Part shown: positions 20,085-30,765 of the stretch, one piece after another
Position numbering within the stretch: position 1 is the first letter of the stretch
Layout of the letters: every line of letters begins with the position of its first letter
Source: Erythrobacter sp.
GTDB taxonomy: Bacteria > Pseudomonadota > Alphaproteobacteria > Sphingomonadales > Sphingomonadaceae
Assembly: GCA_024642565.1 (NCBI GenBank)
Contig: JAHEAV010000007.1
Location: 1-64,000 of the forward strand
Direction: 5' to 3'
DNA length: 64,000 nt
Made by a program: the position numbers and the translations under genes
Notes under the pieces: model-generated
Database searches by the model: none
What the model was told of the DNA's origin: nothing
Seen by the model: only the letters and a program-made list of their open reading frames with translations

Positions 20085-22031
20085 ATGAATGATGACAAGG
20101 AACCGCAGCTGCCCAACCCCTGGCTGAAGAGCCTATTGGTATGGGGAGGAATTTTCCTCGCACTGCTGATGGTGGTGACAATGTTCAGCAATGTTTCTCA
20201 GCCAGCGGGGACCGAGATCGCCTATTCCGACTTCCGCGCCAAGGTTGCGGAAGGCAGCGTGCAAAAAGCGCAAATCGGGTCCGATGTGATCATGGGTACG
20301 CTTAAGAACGGTGATCAATTCACGACTATTCCGGTCGAAGGCGATACGCAGTTGACCCGGCTCCTTGATGAAAAGGGCGTGCAGTATACCGGCACCGCCC
20401 CTGAGCGGACGAACATGCTGCTCTATCTTCTGATCAATGCACTGCCATTCGTTTTGATTCTCGGCATTGCTTTCTTCGCGCTGCGCCAGGTGCAAAAGGG
20501 CGGCGGGGGCGGCGCAATGGGTTTTGGCAAGTCCAAGGCCAAGATGCTCACTGAAAAGCAGGGCCGTGTCACGTTTGAGGATGTCGCCGGGATCGATGAA
20601 GCCCGCGAAGAATTGGAAGAGATCGTCGAATTCCTGCGTGACCCGCAGCGCTTTTCAAAACTGGGCGGCCAGATTCCCAAGGGTGCGCTTCTGGTTGGAT
20701 CGCCCGGTACCGGCAAGACGCTGCTCGCGCGCGCCATTGCGGGCGAGGCAGGCGTGCCGTTCTTCACCATTTCTGGTTCGGATTTCGTGGAAATGTTCGT
20801 CGGCGTCGGTGCAAGCCGGGTGCGTGATATGTTCGAACAGGCAAAGAAAAACGCACCCTGCATAGTTTTCATCGATGAAATCGACGCCGTCGGTCGCCAC
20901 CGTGGTCACGGCCTTGGTAATTCGAATGACGAACGCGAACAGACATTGAACCAGCTGCTGGTCGAAATGGACGGTTTTGAGGCCAATGAGGGCATAATTA
21001 TCATTGCCGCCACCAACCGACCCGACGTGCTCGATCCGGCACTGCTCAGGCCCGGCCGGTTTGATCGGCAGGTCGTGGTTCCGATCCCTGATATTGACGG
21101 CCGCGAGAAAATTCTCGGCGTGCACATGAAGAAGGTGCCACTCGCGCCCGACGTCAATTCGCGCACGATCGCGCGCGGGACGCCCGGATTTTCCGGGGCC
21201 GATCTGGCGAATCTGGTGAATGAAGCTGCACTGCTGGCGGCGCGTCGTAACAAGCGTTTGGTGGCGATGCAGGAATTCGAAGACGCCAAGGACAAGGTGA
21301 TGATGGGCACCGAACGGCGCAGCATGGTCATGACCGACGATGAGAAGAAGATGACGGCCTATCACGAGGCTGGCCATGCGCTGGTTTCGGTCAACGAAGC
21401 GGCTTCGGATCCAATTCACAAGGCCACCATCATCCCGCGCGGCCGCGCGCTTGGCATGGTCATGCGCCTGCCCGAACGGGACAATTACTCCTATCACCGC
21501 GACAAGATGCACGCCAATCTGGCAGTCAGCATGGGTGGCCGTGTGGCTGAAGAACTAATCTTCGGTCACGACAAGGTGTCCTCAGGCGCATCGTCCGACA
21601 TTCAGTATGCGACCGATCTCGCCCGCAATATGGTCACCAAGTGGGGCATGTCCGACAAGCTTGGCCCATTGCAGTACGAAGCCAGCCAGGAAGGTTATCT
21701 CGGCATGGGCCAGACCCAACGCACCATGGCGGGTGCCGAAACCAACAAGCTGATCGATACCGAGATCCGTGAACTTGTCGATAATGCCCACAAGCGGGCC
21801 ACTGAGATTCTGACCAAGCAGGAAGACAGGTTGCATCTCATCGCGCAGGCGATGCTCGAATATGAGACATTGACCGGCGAAGAGATTGATCAGCTGCTTG
21901 AACATGGCAAGATCGACCGGCCCGATGCGCCAAAGGGCACAGCGGTACCAAGGCCCTTGCACGGTTCCAACGTACCCAAGGCAGGCAAGAAATTCGGGGG
22001 TTCAGGAGATACGGCGACGCAGGGGGCATAA
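20085..22031 (+). CDS. ftsH: ATP-dependent zinc metalloprotease FtsH
   Basis: AAA Walker [28 protein letters not shown] region [19 protein letters not shown], protease motif HEAGHA. Confidence 0.98.
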   Translation: MNDDKEPQLPNPWLKSLLVWGGIFLALLMVVTMFSNVSQPAGTEIAYSDFRAKVAEGSVQKAQIGSDVIMGTLKNGDQFTTIPVEGDTQLTRLLDEKGVQYTGTAPERTNMLLYLLINALPFVLILGIAFFALRQVQKGGGGGAMGFGKSKAKMLTEKQGRVTFEDVAGIDEAREELEEIVEFLRDPQRFSKLGGQIPKGALLVGSPGTGKTLLARAIAGEAGVPFFTISGSDFVEMFVGVGASRVRDMFEQAKKNAPCIVFIDEIDAVGRHRGHGLGNSNDEREQTLNQLLVEMDGFEANEGIIIIAATNRPDVLDPALLRPGRFDRQVVVPIPDIDGREKILGVHMKKVPLAPDVNSRTIARGTPGFSGADLANLVNEAALLAARRNKRLVAMQEFEDAKDKVMMGTERRSMVMTDDEKKMTAYHEAGHALVSVNEAASDPIHKATIIPRGRALGMVMRLPERDNYSYHRDKMHANLAVSMGGRVAEELIFGHDKVSSGASSDIQYATDLARNMVTKWGMSDKLGPLQYEASQEGYLGMGQTQRTMAGAETNKLIDTEIRELVDNAHKRATEILTKQEDRLHLIAQAMLEYETLTGEEIDQLLEHGKIDRPDAPKGTAVPRPLHGSNVPKAGKKFGGSGDTATQGA

Positions 22032-22105
22032 GCACCTGTATTAACTTGCCATTCACATCGTCAGGCGCAATCGGCTTCCTGCATATTTTGGGAAGCTGAT
22101 TGAAC

Positions 22106-22480
22106 ATGAAAAGTAGCCTTGCCGCTTTGCTTGCGTGCGTTGTCTTGGCATCACCTGGTCTTGCGAAAGACGGGGACATGACCGTTGCGGCGTTCCTCGA
22201 CAAGGCCGAAAAGCTTGAGGCTAAGGGCGCGATGGCTTTGTTTTCATCAGACTTGAAAATCCTCAAGTCAGAAATGGCATCCGCCGGGATGAGCTACAGA
22301 AGTCGGATCGATGGCGACAAGGCTGCTGGGCGCAAACCACATAGCTGCCCGCCGGAAAAAATCGCGATGAAATCCGATGATCTCATGAAGGACCTGAAGG
22401 CTATTCCGCCAGAGCGACGGACAACCCTTCCGGTCCGGGATGCCTTTGTCGAAATGATGAAGAAGAAATATCCCTGTTAG
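22106..22480 (+). CDS. Small secreted hypothetical protein (Rap1a/Tai-like architecture)
   Basis: Signal peptide; C-terminal pattern HSCPPEKIAMKSDDLMKDLKAIPPERRTTLPVRDAFVEMMKKKYPC. Confidence 0.65.
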   Translation: MKSSLAALLACVVLASPGLAKDGDMTVAAFLDKAEKLEAKGAMALFSSDLKILKSEMASAGMSYRSRIDGDKAAGRKPHSCPPEKIAMKSDDLMKDLKAIPPERRTTLPVRDAFVEMMKKKYPC

Positions 22481-22538
22481 GCGCTGACGGAGCATCTTTG
22501 AAATTGTCGCGGGCGCGCATGGATCTGGTCTCTACCTC

Positions 22539-23603
22539 CTAGAAGGCCCCGATCACCACCAGCAGTTGCAGGAATAATACCAGGATCACGCAAACGCAGA
22601 TCAGCAGTACAATTACCCTCCAGCCAGCTGAGAACCGCGACAAGGCATATCCGACGCGGAGCTGCTTATACATATGGAGCGGCGGAATCAGCATCGCTGC
22701 CAGACCTATCGCGGCGCTAGAAACACCAAGAACTCCCATCACCGAAAGCGCCACGAACAGCAGCGACATAAAGGCCAGTGAGTAGGTCACAAAGATCGCG
22801 TGGTCATAAGCCTTGTACTGGCGCCGCCAGAAAAACATCAGCCACACAAATGGGATCGAAAGCGGAATCAGAAGCCAGGAAAATTTGTAGCTGTTTGCCT
22901 GGAGCTTGTAGAGCATTAACTCTGGGTGCTTACGCCATTTGTCCAGCCCTTTGTCGAGCCAGTCCCAGCCGGATTTGTCCAGGCTAAGCTTGTTTGTGCC
23001 GCTATCTCCGAGAACAAAGGTCTGTGTCCCTTCGAGCGCCCGCACCGTTGCCTCGTCCTCCTTTACCGCTTGTTCGGCGCGCGCAAATTCTTCGCTTCCC
23101 ACGGGCGCCTGTGCAAGTGCCTTCCGATCGGTTTCCAGCGCTGTTTGCGCCTCGGTCTTTGCTTTCGCCAGACCCTTCTCCATTTGCGGCGGTGCCTCGA
23201 TGTCTGTGGGTGCGGTGATCCCAACCGCCTGAAAAACCGCGAACATCAGAAAGACGGCGAACAGGAACAGCGCCATGGGAGAAACGAAACGGGCACGCTC
23301 GCCTGCGATATAGCGGCGGGTAAGCGCACCGGGGCGGAAAAACAGCATTGGCAAGGTGTGCCAAATCTTGCCTTCGAAATGCAGTGCGCCATGCAAAAGG
23401 TCGTGCAGGAATGCACCGATGGTACGATGAATACGCGCAGGCTGGCCGCAATTGTGGCAATAAGGGCCAATCATTGCCGCGTCGCAATTCAGGCAGACGG
23501 CATCCGGTGATATTCCGTTTCCCTCACCGGATTTTGGTTCGATAGCCCGAGCATAGAGGCCCCCTTCGGTAAGGGTTCCGACTGCCTCCGTAATATCGCT
23601 CAT
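22539..23603 (-). CDS. DUF3667 domain-containing membrane protein
   Basis: N-terminal zinc ribbon CLNCDAAMIGPYCHNCGQ followed by LHDLLHGALHFEGKIWHTLPMLFFRPGALTRRYIAGERARFVSPMALFLF, typical of DUF3667. Confidence 0.85.
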   Translation of the reverse strand: MSDITEAVGTLTEGGLYARAIEPKSGEGNGISPDAVCLNCDAAMIGPYCHNCGQPARIHRTIGAFLHDLLHGALHFEGKIWHTLPMLFFRPGALTRRYIAGERARFVSPMALFLFAVFLMFAVFQAVGITAPTDIEAPPQMEKGLAKAKTEAQTALETDRKALAQAPVGSEEFARAEQAVKEDEATVRALEGTQTFVLGDSGTNKLSLDKSGWDWLDKGLDKWRKHPELMLYKLQANSYKFSWLLIPLSIPFVWLMFFWRRQYKAYDHAIFVTYSLAFMSLLFVALSVMGVLGVSSAAIGLAAMLIPPLHMYKQLRVGYALSRFSAGWRVIVLLICVCVILVLFLQLLVVIGAF

Positions 23604-23655
23604 CGCGCCACCATATCGCCAGTCTATCGCGCATCGGAGATCGGGTCGAGAGGGT

Positions 23656-24399
23656 TCAGTTTTTTCGCGAAGCGAGCTTGCGTTCGATTGCGGTCCATAA
23701 TTGCTGCAGGCCGCGGGCCGAAGGCGACCTTGGTGCGAAGACGCCAACAGGCTGCCGGCGCACTGCACATTGCTCGATCGCGCTCGACAGTGGGATTGCC
23801 GGCCAGTCCGGATTGGCCACACGCGCTGCGCAGTGCAGTTTGCGGCGCATATCCAGCATAGACAATACCGGCAGGATCGGCGGGTGAGGCTTTCCGTCAC
23901 TACTTGCCCGCACTTCATCCACGACGATCTCGAAGGCGCGCGCTGAAAGTGGAGAAGGCGGCAACGGCACAATTACCAGATCGGCAGCGCGCATGACCTG
24001 TGCGCTCACTTCGTTCAGCACAGGAGGACAATCGATAATTATCCGTTCGTAATCGCGGGATAGTTGCCCGGCTAACTTCGCCAATCGCTTGCGCTTTCCT
24101 ATTGCGAGCAGCTGGCTGTCCAAGGCGCGCAAGCTGTCATCGGCGGGCAGCAGGTCGAGGTTGGGGTAGGCTGTGTGTTGGATCAGCTTGGCCGGTTCGC
24201 GTTCTCTGGCAAAAATACTGTCCGCGGTGCGTTTGGGCTTGGGGTCGATCCCCAACAGAAAACCGGCGCCGCCCGCCGCATCAAGATCCCAAAGCAACGT
24301 ACGCCGGCAGGAAATGTTCGCGGCGCACCACGCCATATTGGCCGCCAGCGTTGTCTTTCCTACCCCGCCCTTGATGCTGTAGACTGCAACGACCGCCAT
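23656..24399 (-). CDS. ParA family ATPase (orphan)
   Basis: Deviant Walker A YSIKGGVGKTTLAANMA; IIIDCPPVLNEVS. Confidence 0.9.
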   Translation of the reverse strand: MAVVAVYSIKGGVGKTTLAANMAWCAANISCRRTLLWDLDAAGGAGFLLGIDPKPKRTADSIFAREREPAKLIQHTAYPNLDLLPADDSLRALDSQLLAIGKRKRLAKLAGQLSRDYERIIIDCPPVLNEVSAQVMRAADLVIVPLPPSPLSARAFEIVVDEVRASSDGKPHPPILPVLSMLDMRRKLHCAARVANPDWPAIPLSSAIEQCAVRRQPVGVFAPRSPSARGLQQLWTAIERKLASRKN

Positions 24400-24504
24400 A
24401 CGAAGCTCATCATCTCCTGAATGTTTCGATACATCCGTGTCGCGCGATGGTCAGCTTTCCTCTGGGGCTTGTAAAGGCCTGCCTTGATCCTTTGCCAAAA
24501 AGCA

Positions 24505-24534
24505 AAGGGGCCGCTCCCGAAGGAACGGCCCCTT
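24505..24534 (-). terminator. Rho-independent terminator of rpoZ
   Basis: Perfect 9-bp stem AAGGGGCCG/CGGCCCCTT; on the minus strand followed by TTGCTTTTT. Confidence 0.75.
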
Positions 24535-24571
24535 GTTTCGTCCTGCGCGGGGAACCGCGCGGTCAGATAGT

Positions 24572-24916
24572 TTAACCGTCGTAATCCGATCCAATGGAAG
24601 TCGAGCGTGCCGGGGCCGAAGCGGTGATCCGCATGGCTTCGGCAGACTGGCTGAGCGAACCGATCTCATCCGCATCATCATCATCGTCAGGCAGAATTTT
24701 CTGCAAGCCTGTGACAACGCTTTCCATCAGATACTTGGGCTTGACGGTCTGTTCCGCGATTTCGCGCAACGCAACGACCGGATTTTTGTCCCGATCACGG
24801 TCAATGGTCAGTTCGGCACCGCCCGAAATCTCGCGCGCACGCTGTGCGGCAAGTAAAACCAGATCGAACCGGTTGGGGATCTTGTCGATGCAATCTTCGA
24901 CTGTAACGCGCGCCAT
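24572..24916 (-). CDS. rpoZ: DNA-directed RNA polymerase subunit omega
   Basis: [33 protein letters not shown]...[12 protein letters not shown]. Confidence 0.98.
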   Translation of the reverse strand: MARVTVEDCIDKIPNRFDLVLLAAQRAREISGGAELTIDRDRDKNPVVALREIAEQTVKPKYLMESVVTGLQKILPDDDDDADEIGSLSQSAEAMRITASAPARSTSIGSDYDG

Positions 24917-25070
24917 GGGGCACTCCGATAAACAAATGTTTCAGGAAAGGCGCGGCCCTAAGCAGAAGCCCCGCGGGAGTCAAGAAAATGCGTGGTTTGA
25001 CCTGTCATGAAGAGTGCCGCCAAGGACAAGGCTTGCCCGCATTGGATTGCACCGCCAAAACAGGACTCGC

Positions 25071-26243
25071 ATGACCGATGAATTAGCCCCGTTCGCTTAT
25101 CGCGACCCGGCGCCTTTGGCACTTTCGGCTGCCGGGCACGAATTGCGAATTTATCCGGCTGGGGCCGATCGGCTCGAAGCCCTTTTGTCCATGATCGCAG
25201 CGGCTGAAAAATCGTTGCAGATCGTCTATTACATCTTTCAGTCCGATGTGTCGGGAACCAGAGTGCGCGATGCGTTGGTTGCCGCGGCGCGGCGCGGGGT
25301 GAAGGTGCATTTGCTGGTCGACCGTTTCGGCAGCGATGCGCCTGACAGCTTCTTCGCACCCATTGTCGATCATGGCGGGCGCTATGCTGCGTTCAGCCCG
25401 CGCTGGAATGTCAGTTACCTGATCCGCAACCATCAGAAGTTTGTGATTGCGGATGGGGCGCGGGTAATGCTTGGCGGGGCCAATGTCTCCGATCCTTATT
25501 TTGCGCCGCCAGCTGAAAATGGCTGGTGCGATCTGGGTGTTGCGATCGAAGGGCCAGTGGCGGCAGATTTCCAGCGTTGGTTCGTTCAACTTGCCGACTG
25601 GACTGATAAGCCCAAATCGCAATTTCTGGCGATCCGAGACATGGTTCGTGAATGGGAGCCCGGTACGGGGCCAGTGCGGCTGATGTTGGGTGGCCCCACG
25701 CGCGTTCCCAGCAGTTGGGCACGGCAGGTAAAGAGGGATCTGACGCAGGCATCGCGGCTTGATCTTGTAATGGCCTATTTTTCGCCCCCGCGCAGCTTTC
25801 GCCGGTTGATCCAGCGAATCGCGGAAGGGGGCAGAGCCCGGCTGATCATGGCTGGCAAATCGGACAATGGGGCGACCATCGGCGCCGCGCGCGCACTTTA
25901 CGGGCAATTGCTCCGTTCCGGCGCAAGGATTTACGAATTTCAGCCGTGCAAGCTGCATATGAAGCTGATTGTGGCCGATGACGTGACGTATTTTGGCAGT
26001 GCCAATTTCGATATGCGCTCTATCCGGCTCAATCTGGAATCAATGGTGCGGATCGAAGATGCCGGCCTGGCTGCCGAAATGCGCAAACTGATCGATGGGA
26101 TGGAGGCTGCCTCGGCGGAAATAACCCGGCAGAAGCACCGCCGCGAATCCACCCTGATTCACCAGATTCAGTGGCGAGCAAGCTGGTTTCTGGTTTCAGT
26201 GCTGGATTATACGGTAACGCGGCGGCTCAATCTGGGGATGTAG
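25071..26243 (+). CDS. Phospholipase D / cardiolipin synthase family protein
   Basis: Two HKD motifs: HQKFVIADGARVMLGGANV and HMKLIVADDVTYFGSANFD. Confidence 0.93.
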   Translation: MTDELAPFAYRDPAPLALSAAGHELRIYPAGADRLEALLSMIAAAEKSLQIVYYIFQSDVSGTRVRDALVAAARRGVKVHLLVDRFGSDAPDSFFAPIVDHGGRYAAFSPRWNVSYLIRNHQKFVIADGARVMLGGANVSDPYFAPPAENGWCDLGVAIEGPVAADFQRWFVQLADWTDKPKSQFLAIRDMVREWEPGTGPVRLMLGGPTRVPSSWARQVKRDLTQASRLDLVMAYFSPPRSFRRLIQRIAEGGRARLIMAGKSDNGATIGAARALYGQLLRSGARIYEFQPCKLHMKLIVADDVTYFGSANFDMRSIRLNLESMVRIEDAGLAAEMRKLIDGMEAASAEITRQKHRRESTLIHQIQWRASWFLVSVLDYTVTRRLNLGM

Positions 26244-26264
26244 AGCAGGTTATACCCGTTCGCA

Positions 26265-27770
26265 TCAATCATAACTGCTGTTGTAATCGCCTTCGGCCAG
26301 ATCGCTGAACTTGGTGATTCGGGGTTCGAATTTCAGCCGGACCTTGCCTGTCGCACCGTGGCGCTGTTTGGCAACAATCAGTTCCGCCAGACCATAAACC
26401 CGCTCCATCTCCGCCATCCAGGCCGCATGGGCTTCGTGGGTTTTGGTATCGTCGCTTTCCACCGGGCGTTTTGGTTCGCGGCTGGCAACGTAATAATCTT
26501 CGCGAAACACGAACCAGACCATGTCCGCATCCTGTTCAATCGAGCCGGATTCGCGCAAGTCGGATAGCATCGGGCGCTTGTCATCGCGTTGTTCGACTGC
26601 CCGGCTAAGCTGGGACAGTGCGATCACCGGCACTTCGATTTCCTTGGCCAGTGTCTTCAAGCCGCGGCTGATTTCCGAAATCTCGTTCACCCGATTGTCA
26701 TTTGCGCGGCCCGATCCTTGCAGCAGCTGGAGGTAATCAACCACGATCAAGCCAATGTTGTGCTTGCGCTTCAGCCGCCGCGCACGGGTACGCAAGGCCG
26801 CAATTGTCAGCGCCGGTGTATCGTCAATATACAGCGGCAGTTCCGCCAATCGCTGGCTGGCAAAGCTCAATTGCTGGAAATCTTCGCGGCTGATCTTGCC
26901 CATGCGCAGGGCTTCGGAAGAAATGCCTGCCTGTTCGGAAAGGATACGTGTGGCCAGCTGGTCGGCACTCATTTCCAGACTGAAAAAGGCGACACCGGCA
27001 CCAACAGATTCGGTGATCCCATCGCGTTGATCGCGGAGCAGCCGGTCCGCGCAATTGAACGCAATATTGGTAACGAGCGAGGTTTTGCCCATGCCCGGTC
27101 TTCCGGCCAGGATGATAAGGTCCGAATTATGAAGCCCGCCGATTTTTTCGTTGATCGAAGTTAGTCCGGTGGTTTTCCCGGAAATGTGGCCGCCCGAATT
27201 GATCGCCATTTCGATCATGCCCAGCGCTTTGTGCGTGGCCATGCCGAAGCTGGCGGCCTCGTTTTGGCTGGAGGCCCCTTCCGCAACCTTGAACAGGGCG
27301 GCTTCGGCTTCCTCCACCTGTTTCATCGGTGCAACCGAATCCGAAGTATCGAGCGCGCCTTCAACCAGATTGCGACCGACGCTGACCAGTTCACGCAGCA
27401 GCGCCAGATCATAAATCTGTTCGGCCAGCTCGCGCGGGGCGAGCAAGCCCTGACCATCGGCGGTCAGTCGGGCAAGATAGGTTATTCCGCCCAGTTCCCG
27501 AAGCGCCTCATCCGCTTCGAAATAGGGTTTGAGCGTAACCGGTGTGACGACAGCGCTGCGGTCGAGAAGGGTCAGGATTCGTTCGAATACCCGTTGGTGT
27601 ACCGGTTCGAAGAAATGTTCGGGCCGAATCGGGCTGGGCAGTTCTTCCAGCACCCGATTATCGATGAGAACGGCACCCAGAAACGCCGCTTCTGCCTCGA
27701 TATTGGCGGGCAGAGCGCGGATTTTGGGAGATTCGGTGTCGGGCCTGGATAGAAGTTCTTGGGTTGCCAT
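26265..27770 (-). CDS. dnaB: Replicative DNA helicase DnaB
   Basis: MATQELLSRPDTE...PANIEAEAAFLGAVLIDNRVLEEL; Walker A AGRPGMGKTSL; VVDYLQLLQG; SQLSRAVEQR. Confidence 0.97.
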   Translation of the reverse strand: MATQELLSRPDTESPKIRALPANIEAEAAFLGAVLIDNRVLEELPSPIRPEHFFEPVHQRVFERILTLLDRSAVVTPVTLKPYFEADEALRELGGITYLARLTADGQGLLAPRELAEQIYDLALLRELVSVGRNLVEGALDTSDSVAPMKQVEEAEAALFKVAEGASSQNEAASFGMATHKALGMIEMAINSGGHISGKTTGLTSINEKIGGLHNSDLIILAGRPGMGKTSLVTNIAFNCADRLLRDQRDGITESVGAGVAFFSLEMSADQLATRILSEQAGISSEALRMGKISREDFQQLSFASQRLAELPLYIDDTPALTIAALRTRARRLKRKHNIGLIVVDYLQLLQGSGRANDNRVNEISEISRGLKTLAKEIEVPVIALSQLSRAVEQRDDKRPMLSDLRESGSIEQDADMVWFVFREDYYVASREPKRPVESDDTKTHEAHAAWMAEMERVYGLAELIVAKQRHGATGKVRLKFEPRITKFSDLAEGDYNSSYD

Positions 27771-27897
27771 GGGCTCGCTTTGCGCGCGAAATAGGCGTGA
27801 GCGCAAGTGCCAGATGGACGCACATGGCTGTGGATAGTGGGGATGATATCGGAAAGTCTTGCACCGCCCCCTTCGCATCTGCGAAAGCAGCTTTTCC

Positions 27898-28380
27898 ATG
27901 TCCGATTATCGTATCTCCCATATTGCGCTCGATGAAGACACAATCTTGTGGCGCAATGCCGATGTCGAACAGGAACGGCGCGTAGCGATCTTTGATCTGA
28001 TCGATGAAAACACCTTCAAGCCACTGCGCGCGGTTTCAGCCGGGCACGGCGGCCCTTACCGTCTGCAATTGGCGGTGCGGGATGGGCGATTGTCGCTCGA
28101 AATCCGGGACGAAGCGGGGCTTGAGCTGGAAACGTTGATCCTGGGCCTGGCGCGCTTCCGGCGCCCGATTCGCGACTATTTTGCAATTTGTGACAGCTAT
28201 TATCAGGCGATTCGCAAGGCGACTGCTGCCGAGATCGAAACAATCGATATGGCCCGGCGGGGCATTCATAATAATGCTGCCGAAATGTTGCTCGAAAGGT
28301 TGGAGGGCAAAGTTGAAACCGACTTTGCAACCGCCCGGCGGCTGTTCACGCTGATCTGCGTACTTCACATCAAGGGCTGA
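27898..28380 (+). CDS. UPF0262 family protein
   Basis: Ends VETDFATARRLFTLICVLHIKG; IRDYFAICDSYYQAIRKATAAEIETIDMARRGIHN typical of the alphaproteobacterial UPF0262 family. Confidence 0.88.
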   Translation: MSDYRISHIALDEDTILWRNADVEQERRVAIFDLIDENTFKPLRAVSAGHGGPYRLQLAVRDGRLSLEIRDEAGLELETLILGLARFRRPIRDYFAICDSYYQAIRKATAAEIETIDMARRGIHNNAAEMLLERLEGKVETDFATARRLFTLICVLHIKG

Positions 28381-28383
28381 AAG

Positions 28384-29091
28384 GTGAAGAAATTGGCACG
28401 CAGGAAAAAGGCATCATGGGGCCTGCGCGTTGCAGGCGCGCTGGCTCTTATGGCGATCATGGCGGGTGGCTGGCTGTGGTGGGATGTGATCCACTGGACT
28501 CCGGATGAGGCCACCTTTCCAGACCAAGGTGTGCTGGTTGGCGCGGAAGGGGGGACCGTTGATTTTCGGGCCGTTCGTGCGCTGGGCGGCAGTTTCGCCT
28601 ATCTTGAGGCGAGCAACGGGGCAGGCCATCAGGATCTGCGCTTTTCACGAAATCTTGCCGCAGCCCGCGCTGCCCGGCTGCTGGTGGGCGCATTGCACCG
28701 CTTCAACCCCTGCGAAATGGCCGACGGGCAATCGGCCAATTTCACCCGTCTTGTACCCCGTGATACCAGTTTGCTTCCCCCGGTGATTGCCTTGTCGCAA
28801 ACCGCCGATGGATGTGACGAACGGGTGAGCGATGCTGCGGTTGAAAGCGAGCTCATGACACTGATCAACCAGATCGAGAATCACGCGGGCAAAGCGGTGA
28901 TCCTCAAGATCGATCCGGAGTTCGAAGCGCGCTACCATCTCGCGGGGCAGATCGAACGCAATCTCTGGGTGGCCCGCACGCGGTGGCAGCCGGACTATGC
29001 CGGACGCCCTTGGCTGCTGTGGACTGCCAATGAAGCGCTGCGCAGCGAAGCGAGTGCGACTCCGGTGCATTGGGTGGTGGTTCAGCCTTGA
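28384..29091 (+). CDS. Glycoside hydrolase family 25 (lysozyme-like) protein
   Basis: N-terminal TM; VDFRAVRALGGSFAYLEASNGAGHQDLRFSRNLAAARAARLLVGALHRFNPC resembles GH25; GTG start. Confidence 0.75.
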   Translation: MKKLARRKKASWGLRVAGALALMAIMAGGWLWWDVIHWTPDEATFPDQGVLVGAEGGTVDFRAVRALGGSFAYLEASNGAGHQDLRFSRNLAAARAARLLVGALHRFNPCEMADGQSANFTRLVPRDTSLLPPVIALSQTADGCDERVSDAAVESELMTLINQIENHAGKAVILKIDPEFEARYHLAGQIERNLWVARTRWQPDYAGRPWLLWTANEALRSEASATPVHWVVVQP

Positions 29092-29190
29092 ATGCGCAGT
29101 GCGGCCAATCTACCGCGGTTGGTGTTGACCGTATTGGGGACAGGTTCAGGTCATTTGGGATGACTTTGTCCAACAGGAGTGGTTTTTTGT

Positions 29191-29604
29191 ATGGATAGCC
29201 AGCCCGAAGCAGATCTTATCGCTGCCGCCCGTGCTGCTGCGGGGCATTCCTATTCCCCATATTCCCATTTTGCGGTGGGTGCGGCCCTGCTTTTCGCAGA
29301 TGGACGGGTGATTACCGGAACCAATGTCGAGAACGCCAGCTATGGGCTTGCCCTTTGCGCAGAAACCGTGGCCGTCGCAAAAGCCATGGCCGATGGCGTG
29401 CGGGGCGGTTTGGAAGCGATTGCCGTTACGGGGCCGGGAACGGAACCGATCACGCCATGCGGGCGCTGCCGGCAGGTGCTCAATGAACTTGCCCAATTGG
29501 GCGGAACCGATCCGGTAGTGTTGTGCGTGGGTCCGGATGAGGTGAAGCGTACCCGCTTGTCAGCACTGCTTCCGGACGCCTTTGGACCGGCTAGCCTTGG
29601 ATAG
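29191..29604 (+). CDS. cdd: Cytidine deaminase
   Basis: YSPYSHFAVGAALLFADGRVITGTNVENASYGLALCAETVA; PCGRCRQVLNE. Confidence 0.96.
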   Translation: MDSQPEADLIAAARAAAGHSYSPYSHFAVGAALLFADGRVITGTNVENASYGLALCAETVAVAKAMADGVRGGLEAIAVTGPGTEPITPCGRCRQVLNELAQLGGTDPVVLCVGPDEVKRTRLSALLPDAFGPASLG

Positions 29605-29628
29605 CCGAAATACCGGATTGCCTGCCGC

Positions 29629-30765
29629 TTAGGATTCTTGCTCCAGCCACTCGACCAAGGCAGCCAGACATTCCCGGCCGAGCAGCTTGCAGCGCTCCGG
29701 GCTCCAGCCTTGCTCGGGATCGGGCAGATCGCGGTTGTCCTTGAAGGGCATTTCCAGTGTCATCGCAGTACAATTAAAGCGTTCGGCCAGCTGGTTGGTG
29801 CTCATCGACAGATTCGCTGTCCCCGCTTTGGCCTTGGGATAGCCCAGCTCGACCTGGAAATCCGGAGTCCGCCGGGCAAGGATTGCCTGATAGCGGTCAT
29901 AACCGGCTTGCAAGCTCTCGCTCCACGATGGAATTCCGTGAAAGCCAGCCAGGAAAACCGCCGGGATCGCCTCGTCGCCATGCACATCGATGGCAAAGTC
30001 AACGCCGGTTTGGTCCATCGCCTTGCGGATGCAGAGCACTTCCGGCGATTTTTCCGCCGTTGGATTGCTCCATTCCCGGTTGAGGTTGGAGCCAACGGCA
30101 TTGGTCCGCAAATGGCCTCGGCGCGATCCGTCAGGATTGCAGTTGGGAACGATATGCAGGCTGCACTTCTGGCGCAGGCTGCGGCCCACCGGATCTGCCG
30201 GATCGGTAAGGCATTCGAGCGCCCCCTCCATCCACCATTCGGCCATACTTTCACCCGGATGCTGGCGGGCATAAAGCCAGACCTGCGTTTCGCCTTTGCC
30301 CATTTCCAGGCAGTCAATCGGCTGCCCGTCCAGCGTCGTGCCGAGCTTGCGATAGGATACGCCATCGCTAGCGGCGCATTCAGCAATGAGATCGTGATGC
30401 CGTTCCATCGAATAGGGCGCGAAATAGGCGAACCAGGCGATATCGCTTTGTCCGGTGTAACGGATTGTCAGGGTGCCATTTTCCTCGTTCTTGTCGAAGC
30501 TGGAAACGGCACGGCCCCAGTAGGTCCGGTCTTCCGAAACACAGGCATTATAATCCGGCCAGCCCCCGGGATAGGCGGAAGCGTTAAGATTGGTCAGCTT
30601 CAGGACCAGTTCGCGACCCGCAAACCCGCTGACGCGAAAATGAAACCACTGGTTGAAGTCGGACATATGATCCTTGCGGATCGCGAGTTTTGCCGACGAT
30701 CCGTCGATCGACAGCACCTCCACATTGCCGCTGTCGAAATTACAATCGATCTGGATATCGCTCAC
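29629..30765 (-). CDS. M14-type cytosolic carboxypeptidase family protein
   Basis: N-terminal CCP-like beta domain ([21 protein letters not shown]); zinc-binding [28 protein letters not shown]. Confidence 0.88.
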   Translation of the reverse strand: MSDIQIDCNFDSGNVEVLSIDGSSAKLAIRKDHMSDFNQWFHFRVSGFAGRELVLKLTNLNASAYPGGWPDYNACVSEDRTYWGRAVSSFDKNEENGTLTIRYTGQSDIAWFAYFAPYSMERHHDLIAECAASDGVSYRKLGTTLDGQPIDCLEMGKGETQVWLYARQHPGESMAEWWMEGALECLTDPADPVGRSLRQKCSLHIVPNCNPDGSRRGHLRTNAVGSNLNREWSNPTAEKSPEVLCIRKAMDQTGVDFAIDVHGDEAIPAVFLAGFHGIPSWSESLQAGYDRYQAILARRTPDFQVELGYPKAKAGTANLSMSTNQLAERFNCTAMTLEMPFKDNRDLPDPEQGWSPERCKLLGRECLAALVEWLEQES

